In this document: in pieces, positions 44,821 through 54,687 of the stretch
Position numbering within the stretch: position 1 is the stretch's first letter
How the letters are laid out: every line of letters begins with the position of its first letter
NCBI GenBank assembly: GCA_022843625.1
Contig: JALHNH010000001.1
Span: forward strand, 1-64,000
Reading direction: 5' to 3'
Length of the DNA stretch: 64,000 nt
Source of the DNA: Bryobacter sp.
GTDB lineage: Bacteria > Acidobacteriota > Terriglobia > Bryobacterales > Bryobacteraceae
Position numbers and translations under genes: made by a program
Notes under the pieces: generated by a model
Told to the model about the DNA's origin: nothing
What the model saw: the letters and a program-made list of their open reading frames with translations, nothing else
Databases searched by the model: none

Positions 44821-46242
44821 CTAAGCGAGGATATCTTTTACAACGTGGCCGTGGACGTCGGTGAGGCGGAAGTCGCGGCCAGCGTAGCGGTAGGTGAGCT
44901 TGAGGTGATCCATGCCCAGCAGGTGCAGGATGGTTGCGTGCAGGTCGTGGAAGTGAACCTTGTTCTCGACTGAGTAGTAACCGTAATCGTCGGTGGCACC
45001 GTAGGAGAGGCCTGGTTTGACGCCGCCGCCGGCCATCCAGACGGTGAAGGCCTCTGGGTTGTGGTCACGACCGTCAGAACCTTCTGCGGTGGGGGTGCGA
45101 CCGAATTCACCGGCCCAGAGTACGAGGGTATCCTCAAGCAAGCCACGGGCCTTGAGATCCTTGAGGAGGCCTGCGATGGGTTTGTCTACTTCGGCTGCGT
45201 TTTGGGAATGGTCCTTCTTCAGGTTTTCGTGCTGATCCCACTTGTAGGTATGGCTGACCTGGACGAATCGGACGCCTTTTTCAGAGAAGCGCCGGGCCAT
45301 CAGACACTGGCGGCCGAAATCTTCTGTGATGGGGTTGTCGAGGCCGTAGAGCTTACGCGTGGCCTCTGATTCTTTGCTGAGGTCCTGCAGGTCTGGAGCC
45401 TCTGACTGCATGCGGAAGGCGAGTTCGAAGCTTTCGATTCGGCCTTCGAGGGCTCGATCGTGGCCCGTGGATTCGAGTTGCTTCCGGTTGAGGGTCTGGC
45501 TGTAGTCGATCTCCATACGCTGGATTTCGCGGGGCGTTTCTTTGTTTGAGATGAAGGGGATGCGTGCATCTTTGGAGGCGATTCCGACCGAGCCGATGGC
45601 CGTACCGGCATAGGGTGCGGGCAGGAATGCTGAGCCGAAGTTGTTTGCTCCGCCGTGAGACTGCGTCGGGCAGATTGTGAGGTAGCCGGGCATCGAGGCG
45701 TTCTCTGTGCCGAGGCCATAGGTGACCCAGGAACCCATGCTGGGGCGGATGAAGGTGTCTGAGCCGGTGTGCAATTCGAGTAGAGCTCCGCCATGGCGGG
45801 AGTTGGACCCGTACATGGACTTGATGAAACACATGTCGTCGACACACTTGGCGGTTTCCGGAAAGAGATCGCTGACCCAGGCTCCGCTTTGGCCGTATTG
45901 CTTAAAGGCCCAGGGGGACTGGAGCAGATTGAAGGTCTCGCCTGAGACGACCTTAGGGCGGGCGAAGGGGAGTGGCTTGCCGTGGTCGCGCTTGAGGAGT
46001 GGTTTGTAATCGAAGGTGTCGACTTGCGACGGGCCGCCGTGCATGAACAGGAAAATGACACGCTTGGCCCGGGCAGGGAAGTGAGGCTGCTTGACGGCTA
46101 GAGGATCCGTCGCTGAAGCGGCAGCGGCTTCCTGGGCAAGCATGCTGGAGAGGGCGAGGCTGCCAAAGCCAGTGCTTGAGGCGCGGAGCAATTCGCGTCG
46201 CGAAAGCGTTTGATTGAGGTAGGAATTCCAGTGTCTGTTCAT
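44821..46242 (-). CDS. DUF1501 protein (Tat-exported)
   Basis: 473 residues with a twin-arginine signal (SRRELLRASSTGFGSLALSSML). The alkaline-phosphatase-like fold of DUF1501 is recognisable: RAKRVIFLFMHGGPSQVDTFDYKP, GVRFVQVSHTYKWDQHENLKKDH, LVLWAGEFGRTPTAEGSDGRDHNPEAFTVWMAGGGVKPG, and FHDLHATILHLLGMDHLKLTYRYAGRDFRLTDVHG at the end. No activity is known for the family. It is translated from the PSD1 gene's operon with a four-base gap. Confidence 0.9.
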   Translation of the reverse strand: MNRHWNSYLNQTLSRRELLRASSTGFGSLALSSMLAQEAAAASATDPLAVKQPHFPARAKRVIFLFMHGGPSQVDTFDYKPLLKRDHGKPLPFARPKVVSGETFNLLQSPWAFKQYGQSGAWVSDLFPETAKCVDDMCFIKSMYGSNSRHGGALLELHTGSDTFIRPSMGSWVTYGLGTENASMPGYLTICPTQSHGGANNFGSAFLPAPYAGTAIGSVGIASKDARIPFISNKETPREIQRMEIDYSQTLNRKQLESTGHDRALEGRIESFELAFRMQSEAPDLQDLSKESEATRKLYGLDNPITEDFGRQCLMARRFSEKGVRFVQVSHTYKWDQHENLKKDHSQNAAEVDKPIAGLLKDLKARGLLEDTLVLWAGEFGRTPTAEGSDGRDHNPEAFTVWMAGGGVKPGLSYGATDDYGYYSVENKVHFHDLHATILHLLGMDHLKLTYRYAGRDFRLTDVHGHVVKDILA

Positions 46243-46246
46243 GGTG

Positions 46247-49200
46247 TTAGTTCATGTAGATGAATTCGTTTGAGGCCAGCAGAGACTTGCAAAAGCTCTG
46301 CCATGCCTTCAATTCATCGCCTTTCCATTCGCGCTGCATTTTGGCAACAAAGGTGAGCGCCTGATCGATTTCGTGGTTTGAGGCCGGGCGGGTGAGTGCC
46401 CTCTCGTATGCTGTTTTTACACGGCCGGCTGCGTCGAGGCTCGAGTCGGCCAGAAGCTTTTCGGCCAGCTTGCGGCTGTGGTTCAGAATCACCGAGCTGT
46501 TCATCATGAAGAGTGCCTGTGGGGCCACTACGGTTGAGTCCCGGTCGCCATTGGACATTGTAGGATCGGGAAGATCAAAAGCCGAGAAGACTTCATACAT
46601 CGAACTTCTCAGCACCGGGACATAGACAGAGCGGATCGGCCGGTCGTAATCAACGGAACTGCCCTTTGCTGTGTTGGCCACGTACTGACGGTCTTTGTAG
46701 GTGAGCAGGCTGCCGCCCATGGTGAAGTCCAGGGCACCGGAGGAACTCATTACTGCGTCACGAATGGCTTCGGCTTCGAGGCGCCGGCGCGGCATTCTCC
46801 ACAAGAGGATATTTTCGGGGTCGAGTTCTTCGCCTTTGGGGTTCAGCTCACTGCTCATCTGGTAGGTGTTGGAGAGCAGGATCATGCGGTGCATGGCTTT
46901 CATCGACCAGCCGCCTTCGACAAAGCGGAGGGCGAGCCAGTCGAGGAGTGCCGGGTTGGAGGGTTTCTCGCCGAGGCGGCCGAAGTTGTCGACAGTGGCT
47001 ACGATGCCGCGACCGAAGTGGCCGCGCCAGATTCGATTCACCATAACGCGGCTGGTGAGCGGGTGATCGTTTTGGGTTAGCCACTGGGCGAGTTGGAGCC
47101 GGCCGCTTTGATTGGGTTCAACCTGAATACGCTTGCCGGTTTCGATGGCGCGGAGGAAGCCGCGTGGAGACTTTTCACCGAGGGTCCAGTGGCTACCCCG
47201 AATGTTGATTGCGAGGTCTTCGATCTTCTCGCCTTCCTGAATGCCCATGGCCTTTGGGAAGTCTGGGGTTGCGGCTTCGAGGGCTTTGCGTTCTGTTTCC
47301 ATCTGTGTGAGTTTTTCACGGGCAGCGATGGGGTAGTAACGCCGTGAGTCATCGGGTGCACGGAAGGGCCCGTATTTCTCTTTCAGGAAGTCATAGAGTG
47401 CTTTCATGGCGGGGTCTTTGCTGTCCTTGCCATTTGCGAGTGCATCCTGAAAGAGCTGTTCGTAGCGGGCAGCGATGTCTGTGGATGGGGTGTCTTTGAA
47501 AAGCGCGGCAACGGGCGAGGCCCAGGCCGAGATGGGGGATTTAGAGTCTTGTGCTTCCCAGGCGTAGAGTACCGAAGAAGCAGCCGACTGGGAACGATCG
47601 AAGTAATCGAGGAATTGTTCAAGGAAGCCGGGATTGATCTGGTACTTTGCGGCTACCTGCACAATGGTGAGCGGAGTTTGTGCGAGGGTATGTTTCGCAA
47701 CCAGGAGCTTCTCGAAAAAGGGGAAGCGGCTGGCGTGTTCGAGGCGAATCGTATTCTTGCCTGCTTGCAGCGGAACGATGGCAACGTAGCTCCAGCCCGG
47801 AGCATCGGGCGAGGCTGCACGGTTTTGTACAGGCCCCGCGCCTGCCTTCATCCAGATTCCATTGACATGGATGTCTGCCGTACCAAAGCCTTTTTCTTCG
47901 TTCAGGATGTCAATTTGATAGTTACCCTTGGCTGGGGCGATCACTTCGTATTCGGCAAAGTAAGGGCCCTTGGAATCTTTAGGAACATTGGGCTTGCCTC
48001 TTTCGAGCACTTTTGGAGCGTTACCCGAAACAAAGGATGCAGCTGGTAACAATGTGGCTCCCGCTTCGGTTTCGATGGGAGCGATGCGGATCCTGGAGTA
48101 GGTTTCCAGTTCGCGGGCGGCCTTCAAATAGGCGCCTACGCGCTTCATGGCTGCTTCAGCGAGAATCTTGTTTTCACCGCTGGTGAGCGTGGTGATCTCT
48201 TTGCGTTTCGCTTCGAGTGTTGCTTCGTGAGCGGCCAGACGATCCCGATCCTCTTTTGGCGCCAGGACGTGCTCATGCCACTTGGCGACCACCTTGAAGT
48301 TATCCATGGTGCGGGAACTTTTGAAGATTCCTGCAAGAGCGTAGTAATCGGCAGTAGGGATTGGATCAAACTTGTGATCGTGGCAACGGGCACAGCCAAC
48401 TGTGAGGCCCATGAAGGCGCGGGCCGTGGTGTCGACCTGTTCATCGACAATATCCATTTGCATCTTCATTGGGTCGTCTTCAGCGAGCATTTTCGCGCCA
48501 AGGCTGAGAAAGCCAGTTGCTGTCCAGCGCTCAAATTGCTGCTTGAGATCTTCGGTGGGAGCGAGCAAGTCTCCCGCAAGCTGTTCATGTACGAATTCGT
48601 TGAAGGGCTTGTCTTTATTGAAGGCAGCGATCACGTAGTCACGGTAGCGGAAGGCGTTTTTGTAGACGAGATTTTCGTCGAGACCGTTGGAGTCGGCATA
48701 GCGTGCGACATCGAGCCAGTGGCGTCCCCAGCGTTCTCCGTAGCGAGGGGACTGGAGGAGGCGATCGACCAGTTTGGAGTAGGCGCCGGCTGAGTTGTCG
48801 CTCAGGAATGCCTGCACTTCATCCGGGGTTGGCGGTAAGCCGATAATGTCGTAGCTGGCGCGGCGTATGAGCGTGCGCTTGTCAGCGGGCCTGGCGGGCT
48901 GGAGGCCCTTTGCTTCGAGTGCCGAAAGTACAAACGCGTCGAGTGGGGATTTAAGCCAAGCCTGATTTTTGACTGCAGGGACGGCGGGTTCAGACGGCGG
49001 AATGAGGAACCAAGGTTTCTTTTGAGGCGTGTTTGAGGAGACTACCGGGTTGCTGCCCCAAGGTGCACCCATCGCGATCCATTGGGCAATGATCGCTGCA
49101 TCTGCATCTTTCATTTTTGGGCCCGGAGGCATTTTGAGCGGCCCGGCCGTATGCATGATTACTTTCAGGAGGAGGCTTTCGGCGGGGTTTCCTGGCACTA

Positions 49201-49411
49201 GAGAAGTGCCTCTGCTGCCACCTTTGATTGAGTGTTCGCGGGTGTCGAGCCTGAGGCCGCCCATGATCGGTTGACTTGTAGCGGAGTGGCAGCCGAGGCA
49301 TTTGGCTACCAGTAGAGGACGAACGTTTTTCTCAAAGAAGGCAGGGCCATCTTCTTGGGCCAGTACAGGCAGCGCAATCAAAGAAAGCGCTAGCAGACGC
49401 AAACTCAGCAT
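46247..49411 (-). CDS. PSD1 and planctomycete cytochrome C domain protein (DUF1549/DUF1553)
   Basis: 1,054 residues. Signal peptide MLSLRLLALSLIALPVLAQ; an N-terminal planctomycete cytochrome C domain with the haem motif CLGCHSA (about residue 38); DUF1549 (about 150-370; 'RASYDIIGLPPTPDEVQAFL', 'WGRHWLDVARYADSNGLDE', 'CARCHDHKFDPIPTADYYALAGIF', a second CxxCH); a carbohydrate-binding-like insert (about 430-580); and DUF1553 ('VNRIWRGHFGRGIVATVDNFGRLGEKPSNPALLDWLA'). It pairs with DUF1501 as in Planctomycetes. The reaction is unknown. Confidence 0.92.
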   Translation of the reverse strand: MLSLRLLALSLIALPVLAQEDGPAFFEKNVRPLLVAKCLGCHSATSQPIMGGLRLDTREHSIKGGSRGTSLVPGNPAESLLLKVIMHTAGPLKMPPGPKMKDADAAIIAQWIAMGAPWGSNPVVSSNTPQKKPWFLIPPSEPAVPAVKNQAWLKSPLDAFVLSALEAKGLQPARPADKRTLIRRASYDIIGLPPTPDEVQAFLSDNSAGAYSKLVDRLLQSPRYGERWGRHWLDVARYADSNGLDENLVYKNAFRYRDYVIAAFNKDKPFNEFVHEQLAGDLLAPTEDLKQQFERWTATGFLSLGAKMLAEDDPMKMQMDIVDEQVDTTARAFMGLTVGCARCHDHKFDPIPTADYYALAGIFKSSRTMDNFKVVAKWHEHVLAPKEDRDRLAAHEATLEAKRKEITTLTSGENKILAEAAMKRVGAYLKAARELETYSRIRIAPIETEAGATLLPAASFVSGNAPKVLERGKPNVPKDSKGPYFAEYEVIAPAKGNYQIDILNEEKGFGTADIHVNGIWMKAGAGPVQNRAASPDAPGWSYVAIVPLQAGKNTIRLEHASRFPFFEKLLVAKHTLAQTPLTIVQVAAKYQINPGFLEQFLDYFDRSQSAASSVLYAWEAQDSKSPISAWASPVAALFKDTPSTDIAARYEQLFQDALANGKDSKDPAMKALYDFLKEKYGPFRAPDDSRRYYPIAAREKLTQMETERKALEAATPDFPKAMGIQEGEKIEDLAINIRGSHWTLGEKSPRGFLRAIETGKRIQVEPNQSGRLQLAQWLTQNDHPLTSRVMVNRIWRGHFGRGIVATVDNFGRLGEKPSNPALLDWLALRFVEGGWSMKAMHRMILLSNTYQMSSELNPKGEELDPENILLWRMPRRRLEAEAIRDAVMSSSGALDFTMGGSLLTYKDRQYVANTAKGSSVDYDRPIRSVYVPVLRSSMYEVFSAFDLPDPTMSNGDRDSTVVAPQALFMMNSSVILNHSRKLAEKLLADSSLDAAGRVKTAYERALTRPASNHEIDQALTFVAKMQREWKGDELKAWQSFCKSLLASNEFIYMN

Positions 49412-49470
49412 GCCGCGATTTTATCACTCAAAATTGGCATACCTTAATGAGATTTTGTTAGGCTCCTAAT

Positions 49471-50112
49471 ATGACTCGACGAGAACTTGCGCTCCTGCTT
49501 GGTGGCGCTTCAATACTTCCTGCGGCTGAGCGAGGCTTCAAGCCTCTTTTTAATGACAAGGATTTGACCGGCTGGAAGCTGGTTGGGGGACGGGGCAAGG
49601 GTTACCTGGTTCAGAACGGTGTGCTTGTTTGTCCGGAAGACGGTGGAGGCAATCTGTACACAGAGAAGGAATATTCAGACTTCACTCTTCGTCTGGAATG
49701 GCGACTTTGGGATGGGGGAAATAACGGGGTAGGCATTCGCGCTCCGCTGGAAGGTGATGCCGCTTATGCCGGTATGGAGATTCAGGTTCTGGACGAAGCC
49801 TCAGAAAAATACAAAAAGGGTGCAGGGCTGAAGCCGACTCAAATGACGGGTTCTGTCTATGATGTCTTCGCAGCCAAGAGCGGCCATGTGAAGCGTGATG
49901 GCGAGTGGAACAACTATGAGATCAAGGCCAAAGGCCGCAAGATCAAAGTGACCCTGAATGGTGTCGTTGTAACGGATGTCGATCTCGATACGGTGAAGGA
50001 TCCGGCAGTGCTCAAGAAACACCCAGGCCTGGCGCGCACCAGCGGCCACATTGGCTTTTTGGGCCACGGCACGCGGGTTGAATTCCGCAACATCCGGGTA
50101 AAAGAAGGCTAA
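49471..50112 (+). CDS. Secreted DUF1080 (3-keto-disaccharide hydrolase-type) protein
   Basis: 213 residues with an N-terminal export-like segment ([20 protein letters not shown], twin arginine). A single concanavalin-like domain: [111 protein letters not shown]. Some characterised members cleave 3-keto-glycosides. It diverges from the PSD1 gene, so both may share a control region at 49412-49470. Confidence 0.9.
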   Translation: MTRRELALLLGGASILPAAERGFKPLFNDKDLTGWKLVGGRGKGYLVQNGVLVCPEDGGGNLYTEKEYSDFTLRLEWRLWDGGNNGVGIRAPLEGDAAYAGMEIQVLDEASEKYKKGAGLKPTQMTGSVYDVFAAKSGHVKRDGEWNNYEIKAKGRKIKVTLNGVVVTDVDLDTVKDPAVLKKHPGLARTSGHIGFLGHGTRVEFRNIRVKEG

Positions 50113-50477
50113 TTCTTCTTGTCATCGCCGCTGGCGAAGATCTGCTTGAGCAGAAAATCAACGGCGGTTCCAACTACGGAAAGGGCAAGTGAGCCCAATA
50201 ATGCCGGCACGAAGCCAGCGACGTGGAAACCTGGCACGAAGTTCGCGGCCAACCAGAACATCAGTGCGTTGACAATCAAGCTGGAAATTCCGAGCGTGAG
50301 GCAACCAATCGGGAGTGTGAGCAGCTTGATCAGGGTGCCGAGGGTAGCGTTAACCAAGCCGATCATGAGTGCGGCCAGCAGGGCAGCCGTTAATCCATCT
50401 ACACTCACGCCAGCAACGAACTGGGTGACGATGTAGAGCGCGATTGCGCTTGCGGCCCATCGGATCAGTAGACTCAT
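50109..50477 (-). CDS. Small four-helix membrane protein (phage-holin-4-type, PF04020)
   Basis: 122 residues with four hydrophobic helices: '[22 protein letters not shown]', '[47 protein letters not shown]', ending in '[22 protein letters not shown]'. The [22 protein letters not shown] pattern is the family signature. Despite the name, these are housekeeping membrane proteins of unknown role, and no phage genes are nearby. It follows the alpha/beta hydrolase by five bases and overlaps the opposite DUF1080 gene tail by four. Confidence 0.88.
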   Translation of the reverse strand: MSLLIRWAASAIALYIVTQFVAGVSVDGLTAALLAALMIGLVNATLGTLIKLLTLPIGCLTLGISSLIVNALMFWLAANFVPGFHVAGFVPALLGSLALSVVGTAVDFLLKQIFASGDDKKN

Positions 50478-50482
50478 TTGAG

Positions 50483-51328
50483 TTATCTCGCTTTCAGAAA
50501 AGACAAAATTTCCGCGTTCACGGCGTCGGGCTTGTCCAGCATCAGGAAATGGCTGACGCCCGGCAGGAACTTGTATTGTATGCGCGGGAAGAGTGTCTTA
50601 AGGTAGATATCCTCGCCAGGCGGTTGTTGACGTCCCGCCCTGAGAGCCAGGACGGGAAGCTCAAGTTTGTCCTCTCGCCAGAGCTTGAGGTCTGCCATGC
50701 TGAGCATCGCGCCTTGCGCGGTTTCTGGATTCGTTGTCAGGACTTTCTTGAGGATGGTCATGCGCAATTCTCTAGGTGTCTCATCCGTGTAGAGGTTGGA
50801 GAGGAAGACGCTGATGTTGCGCTCTCTGGTCTGTTTCTCGTTTGCCGGGCCGAAACGTTTGGCCATGCCGGTGATTCCTTCTGCCCAGCGTTCACGGTCG
50901 GCTTCTCCTGGAGGCAATTGGTAGATCGCGCCATCGAGAAAGATGAGGGCCTTCGCCTGGTTCGGGAATTGTCTCGCGTGTTCTCTTGCGATGACGGCAC
51001 CGAGGGAGTGGCCGATGAGCACTGGCTTCAGGCTTTTGGTTGCGGTGCGTACGGCCTCTACTGCCTGTGCAAATTCGCCGACGGTGAATTCAGCTGGTAG
51101 ATCTGATTGACCGTGGCCCGGGAGGTCGATGGCGATTACCCGGTTGGTCTTGGAGAGGGTGGCGAGTTGTGGTTCAAAGAAGGTGTGATCGCAGGCCCAA
51201 CCGTGAATGAGGATGAGTGTGGTGGAGCCTGTTCCTCTTGTCTCATAGAAAATCTTCTTGCCCTTGAGAACTGTTGTTTCGGCCGAGAGCCAGGTTAAGA
51301 AGCAGGAGAAGAGCAGAAAAAATCGCAT
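50483..51328 (-). CDS. Secreted alpha/beta hydrolase
   Basis: 281 residues. A signal peptide (MRFFLLFSCFLTWLSAE) precedes the hydrolase core with the oxyanion motif LILIHGWACDHTFFEPQ, the nucleophile elbow GHSLGA, an acid in the ELPVLALRAGRQQ region and the late His in GVSHFLML. A variable lid of about 65 residues sits in the middle (ADRERWAEGITGMAKRFG). Substrate unknown; the fold fits esterases and C-C hydrolases. It is first after the large membrane-protein gene on the same strand (10-base gap). Confidence 0.87.
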   Translation of the reverse strand: MRFFLLFSCFLTWLSAETTVLKGKKIFYETRGTGSTTLILIHGWACDHTFFEPQLATLSKTNRVIAIDLPGHGQSDLPAEFTVGEFAQAVEAVRTATKSLKPVLIGHSLGAVIAREHARQFPNQAKALIFLDGAIYQLPPGEADRERWAEGITGMAKRFGPANEKQTRERNISVFLSNLYTDETPRELRMTILKKVLTTNPETAQGAMLSMADLKLWREDKLELPVLALRAGRQQPPGEDIYLKTLFPRIQYKFLPGVSHFLMLDKPDAVNAEILSFLKAR

Positions 51329-51338
51329 TAGTTTGAGC

Positions 51339-52976
51339 TTAACGGACCAGGGCTATGGAAAGAAGTGCCACGCCGAGTTCGCGGTCGTCGCCGGGGGGAC
51401 GAAAGCCGGGGCTGGACTTGAGTTCTATCTCGACGGGGCCGTCGTAGCGATGGTTGAGTGGGAAGTTGATCGTTGGCGTACCTGGGTGATCGAAGCTTGA
51501 GGTGCCGAGAAGTTGACCGTTGACCAGAACTTGAACTTCGAGCCTGGGGATGGCAGGGCCAATGTTGTAACGGATGCTAAGTGTCGAATGTTGCGGATCT
51601 GCTTTGAGGCGGAGACGGGCTGACTTTGAGGCCCAGCGGGAGTTGCCCTCGCGGTCGTACCAGCCGCTGGTGAGCTGCCAGCCTGAAGTGGGGCTTGAAA
51701 AGTCCAGCGCGCTGAGTTTGGCTTCGCCATAGCGGTGTGGTGTGGCCGTGAGTGTTTTGGTTGGGCTGAACCAGGAGAGGGTTGGCAAGTCGCGGTTGGT
51801 GGCTTCGAGGCGGGCTTCTTCTTTTTCAGGATTGAGAACGCGGGCGGCGGGGTCTTTGGTGATGAGGCGCAGGGCGCCCGTCATGCCGTGCAGGCGAAGG
51901 CCTAGTGGGGCGTTTTCGAAGTAGGCTACTGAGGCTAGCTCGTGGCGCTGATTGGCTTCTGTTAGCTGCTGGATGTAGGCTCTTGTTTCGTGAGACGCTG
52001 CTAACTCGATCTTTCTGATTTCTCTGAGTTTGACGTAGCTGATTCCGATAAAGGCTAGAAGGCCTGTCGCCAGAAGTTTTCTTGGGATGCGGGCGAAGAG
52101 GGTGGCGAGGCCTGGGAGCAGAGCGATGAGCGGTACGTAGAGATAGACGCTAAAGAGGCGGCCAGGAAGGAAGAGTAAGGGCACCATTAAGGCGAGAGTT
52201 CCGGCCAGGGATTTGGCGAATTCGCGGTTTGCTGCGAGGTAGGTCAAAGGCAGTAGCAGTAGGGCCCCGAACTTGTTCATCACTGCCTGCTTGGCGTAGA
52301 AGGGGATCGTGGTGAGGAGCGATTGTGGGGTGAAACGAAGGGTGTAGACGGTGTCGCGCTGGGCATTGACTTGCATGGCCTGAAGGCCGAAATTGGCGCT
52401 GATCAGGAAGAAGGGGATCGCGCGGCGCCAGTGGTCGAGTGCGAGCACTACCGGAAAAAAGAGGGCGACTTCTTTTGACTTGTAGGCGAGCCAGAATGTG
52501 AGGAGTGCTATCGGCCAGTAGCGGCCCTGGAAGAGGAGCCATGTGAACAGGCAGAAGGTGGCGGCCAGCAGATCGAAGATGTACATGAGCTTCCACCAGG
52601 CTTCGAGGAGAGAGGCGTGGAAGAGGAAGAAGATGGTGGCTGCTGCTGCATCGGCTTCGATGGCTCCTTTCTTTTTGAGGAGCCAGAAGATGAGCCCGCA
52701 GTTGAATAGATGGATCGCGAAGAGCGGTGGGATGTAGCGCTCGAAGTTCAGGCCAAAGGCGAGACCGGTGGCTCTATAGAAGAGTGCGCCGGTGGGCCTG
52801 GTGTTGGTTTTTGAGAATACCGGGGTGACTAGTTCTTTGAGGAAGGAGTCCATGCCCGCGACGGTGGCCCAACTGAGGTTGTCGAGATCGTCGTCTGAGA
52901 AGTAGCCTTCGAAGGCAGCACGATTCGTGATTAGAAATAGCGCGAGAATCGCTACGATGCAGAGGGCTCGCTTCAT
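51339..52976 (-). CDS. Polytopic membrane protein, glycosyltransferase-like, with C-terminal periplasmic domain
   Basis: 545 residues. Roughly ten hydrophobic helices fill residues 5-330. The first loop carries EGYFSDDDLDNLSW, recalling the acidic D/E-D motif of GT-C enzymes (PMT/ArnT-like). After about residue 340 a soluble beta-rich part follows ('SSPTSGWQLTSGWYDREGNSRWASKSARLRL', 'LEVQVLVNGQLLGTSSFDHPGTPTINFPL'), which resembles a carbohydrate-binding sandwich. Its start overlaps the IlvD-like gene stop by four bases. The GT-C assignment is inference. Confidence 0.65.
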   Translation of the reverse strand: MKRALCIVAILALFLITNRAAFEGYFSDDDLDNLSWATVAGMDSFLKELVTPVFSKTNTRPTGALFYRATGLAFGLNFERYIPPLFAIHLFNCGLIFWLLKKKGAIEADAAAATIFFLFHASLLEAWWKLMYIFDLLAATFCLFTWLLFQGRYWPIALLTFWLAYKSKEVALFFPVVLALDHWRRAIPFFLISANFGLQAMQVNAQRDTVYTLRFTPQSLLTTIPFYAKQAVMNKFGALLLLPLTYLAANREFAKSLAGTLALMVPLLFLPGRLFSVYLYVPLIALLPGLATLFARIPRKLLATGLLAFIGISYVKLREIRKIELAASHETRAYIQQLTEANQRHELASVAYFENAPLGLRLHGMTGALRLITKDPAARVLNPEKEEARLEATNRDLPTLSWFSPTKTLTATPHRYGEAKLSALDFSSPTSGWQLTSGWYDREGNSRWASKSARLRLKADPQHSTLSIRYNIGPAIPRLEVQVLVNGQLLGTSSFDHPGTPTINFPLNHRYDGPVEIELKSSPGFRPPGDDRELGVALLSIALVR

Positions 52977-54664
52977 TGGTCCTTGTATTTGAGGAAGTCG
53001 AAATCGCAGCCGAGGTGGGCTTGTTCGACGTGTTGGAGGAAGAGGCTTCCATAGCCGCGATCATAGTGGGGCTTTCGCGGTGGGAGGGCGGCTAGTCTGG
53101 CTTCAATCGTTGCTGGGCTGAGGTCGAGCTGGATGGTTCTGTTGGGTACGTTCAATTCGATCCAGTCACCGTTCTGCACTGCGCCGAGTGGGCCTCCGAT
53201 GGCTGCTTCGGGGCTGATGTGGAGGACAACTGTGCCGTAGCTGGTGCCGGACATTCTTGCGTCTGAGATGCGGACGACATCGCTGATGCCGCGCAGCATA
53301 AGGGATTTCGGTAAGGGAATCTGGCCCCATTCCGGGAAGCCAGGGCCGCCGTGTGGGCCTGCGTTGCGGAGGACCAGGACGTTGTCTTCTTCGACGTGGA
53401 ATGACTCGTCGTTGACCTTCTCGAGCATTTCGTCTTTGGACTCAAAGACTATGGCGCGGCCGCGGCTGGTGAGAAGGTGTGCTGAGGCTGCGCTGGTCTT
53501 GATCAGGGCGCCGTTGGGCGAAAGGTTGCCACGCAGGACTTTGATGCCGCCGTCCGAATCGAGGGCGTTTGGAATGGACCGGATTACGCTTTGCTCGTGT
53601 GCGTTGTGGGTTGCGAGTTGAGCTTGCAGGGTTGTGCCACTTACGGTTATTGCGTCGCCTTCGAGCAGGGGCAGGAGATTCTGGAGTAGAGTTTCGGCGC
53701 CGCCTGCATAGGCGAAATCTTCCATCAAGTATTGACCGTGGGGCTTGAGATCCAGAAGTAGAGGGGACTTAGAAGAGATGGCTTCAAAATCATCGAGGGA
53801 GAGTGAGATGCCGAGGCGGCCAGCGATTGCGAGCAGGTGCACGACTGCGTTGGTGGAAGCGCCTGCGGCCATCAACGCAGTGATGGCGTTGTGGAAGGCT
53901 GGACGCGTCATGACCTCTCGCGGCGTTGGGCCGTGGGTGGCCATGGCTACAGCTCTGGTGCCGCTTTGTTCGGCGATGGCGTAGCGTCGGGCGTCTACGG
54001 CTGGCCAAGCTGCGGCGCCGGGGAGGCTCATGCCGAGGGCTTCTGTGACGAGAGCCATTGAGGAGGCGGTGCCCATCACCATGCAGCTGCCGGAGGAGCG
54101 GGCGATCGAACACTCCAGTTCTTCCATGTCGTCGTCAGTCAATTTTCCTGAGCGGAAGAGGTCGAAATGCTTGCGGCCGTCGGTGCCGCTGCCGAGTGTC
54201 TTGCCGCGGAAGGTGCCGGATAACATGGGTCCGCCAGGTACGACGATGGCTGGTACGTTGGCGCTTGCTGCACCCATGAGAAGCGCCGGGATGGTTTTGT
54301 CGCAGCCCCCTAGGAGGACCACTGCGTCGAGCGGGTTGGCGCGGATCATCTCTTCGACATCCATGCTCATGAGGTTGCGGTAGAGCATGGCGCTGGGTTT
54401 CAAAAACATCTCGCCGAGGCTGATTACGGGGAATTCGCAGGGGAAGCCACCTGCGGCCCAGACGCCGCGCTTAACGGCTTCTGAGACCTGGGTGAGGTGT
54501 CGATTGCAGGGATTGAGATCGGAGGCGGTGTTACAGATGCCGATTACGGGCTTGCCTTCGGTCGCAGCCCGGGTGAGGCCCTGGGCGCGTAGAGTGGATC
54601 TACGGGCAAAGGAATAGTATTCTCGGGAATCGAACCAGCTGAGGGATCTTAGTTTTCGCACCAC
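52973..54664 (-). CDS. IlvD/Edd-family sugar-acid dehydratase
   Basis: 563 residues. The Fe-S and core motifs are present: GICNTASDLNPCNRHL, VVLLGGCDKTIPALLMGAA, SSGSCMVMGTASSMALV, and ISDARMSGTSYG near the end. The 'KLRSLSWFDSREYYSFARRS' opening fits the pentonate/hexonate dehydratase branch (L-arabonate or D-xylonate type) rather than IlvD. The start is the GTG pair at 54664/54661; longer frames read into the upstream gene. With the glucarate-dehydratase-like gene nearby, it probably handles sugar acids. Confidence 0.85.
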   Translation of the reverse strand: MVRKLRSLSWFDSREYYSFARRSTLRAQGLTRAATEGKPVIGICNTASDLNPCNRHLTQVSEAVKRGVWAAGGFPCEFPVISLGEMFLKPSAMLYRNLMSMDVEEMIRANPLDAVVLLGGCDKTIPALLMGAASANVPAIVVPGGPMLSGTFRGKTLGSGTDGRKHFDLFRSGKLTDDDMEELECSIARSSGSCMVMGTASSMALVTEALGMSLPGAAAWPAVDARRYAIAEQSGTRAVAMATHGPTPREVMTRPAFHNAITALMAAGASTNAVVHLLAIAGRLGISLSLDDFEAISSKSPLLLDLKPHGQYLMEDFAYAGGAETLLQNLLPLLEGDAITVSGTTLQAQLATHNAHEQSVIRSIPNALDSDGGIKVLRGNLSPNGALIKTSAASAHLLTSRGRAIVFESKDEMLEKVNDESFHVEEDNVLVLRNAGPHGGPGFPEWGQIPLPKSLMLRGISDVVRISDARMSGTSYGTVVLHISPEAAIGGPLGAVQNGDWIELNVPNRTIQLDLSPATIEARLAALPPRKPHYDRGYGSLFLQHVEQAHLGCDFDFLKYKDQ

Positions 54665-54687
54665 CGTTGAGTTTATCGTGAGTGCGG

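Noticed and set aside
50109-50477. Phage-holin name for the four-helix membrane protein, suggesting a prophage
   Set aside because: The family is a common housekeeping membrane family. No integrase, capsid, lysin or attachment site is near, so a prophage is not supported.
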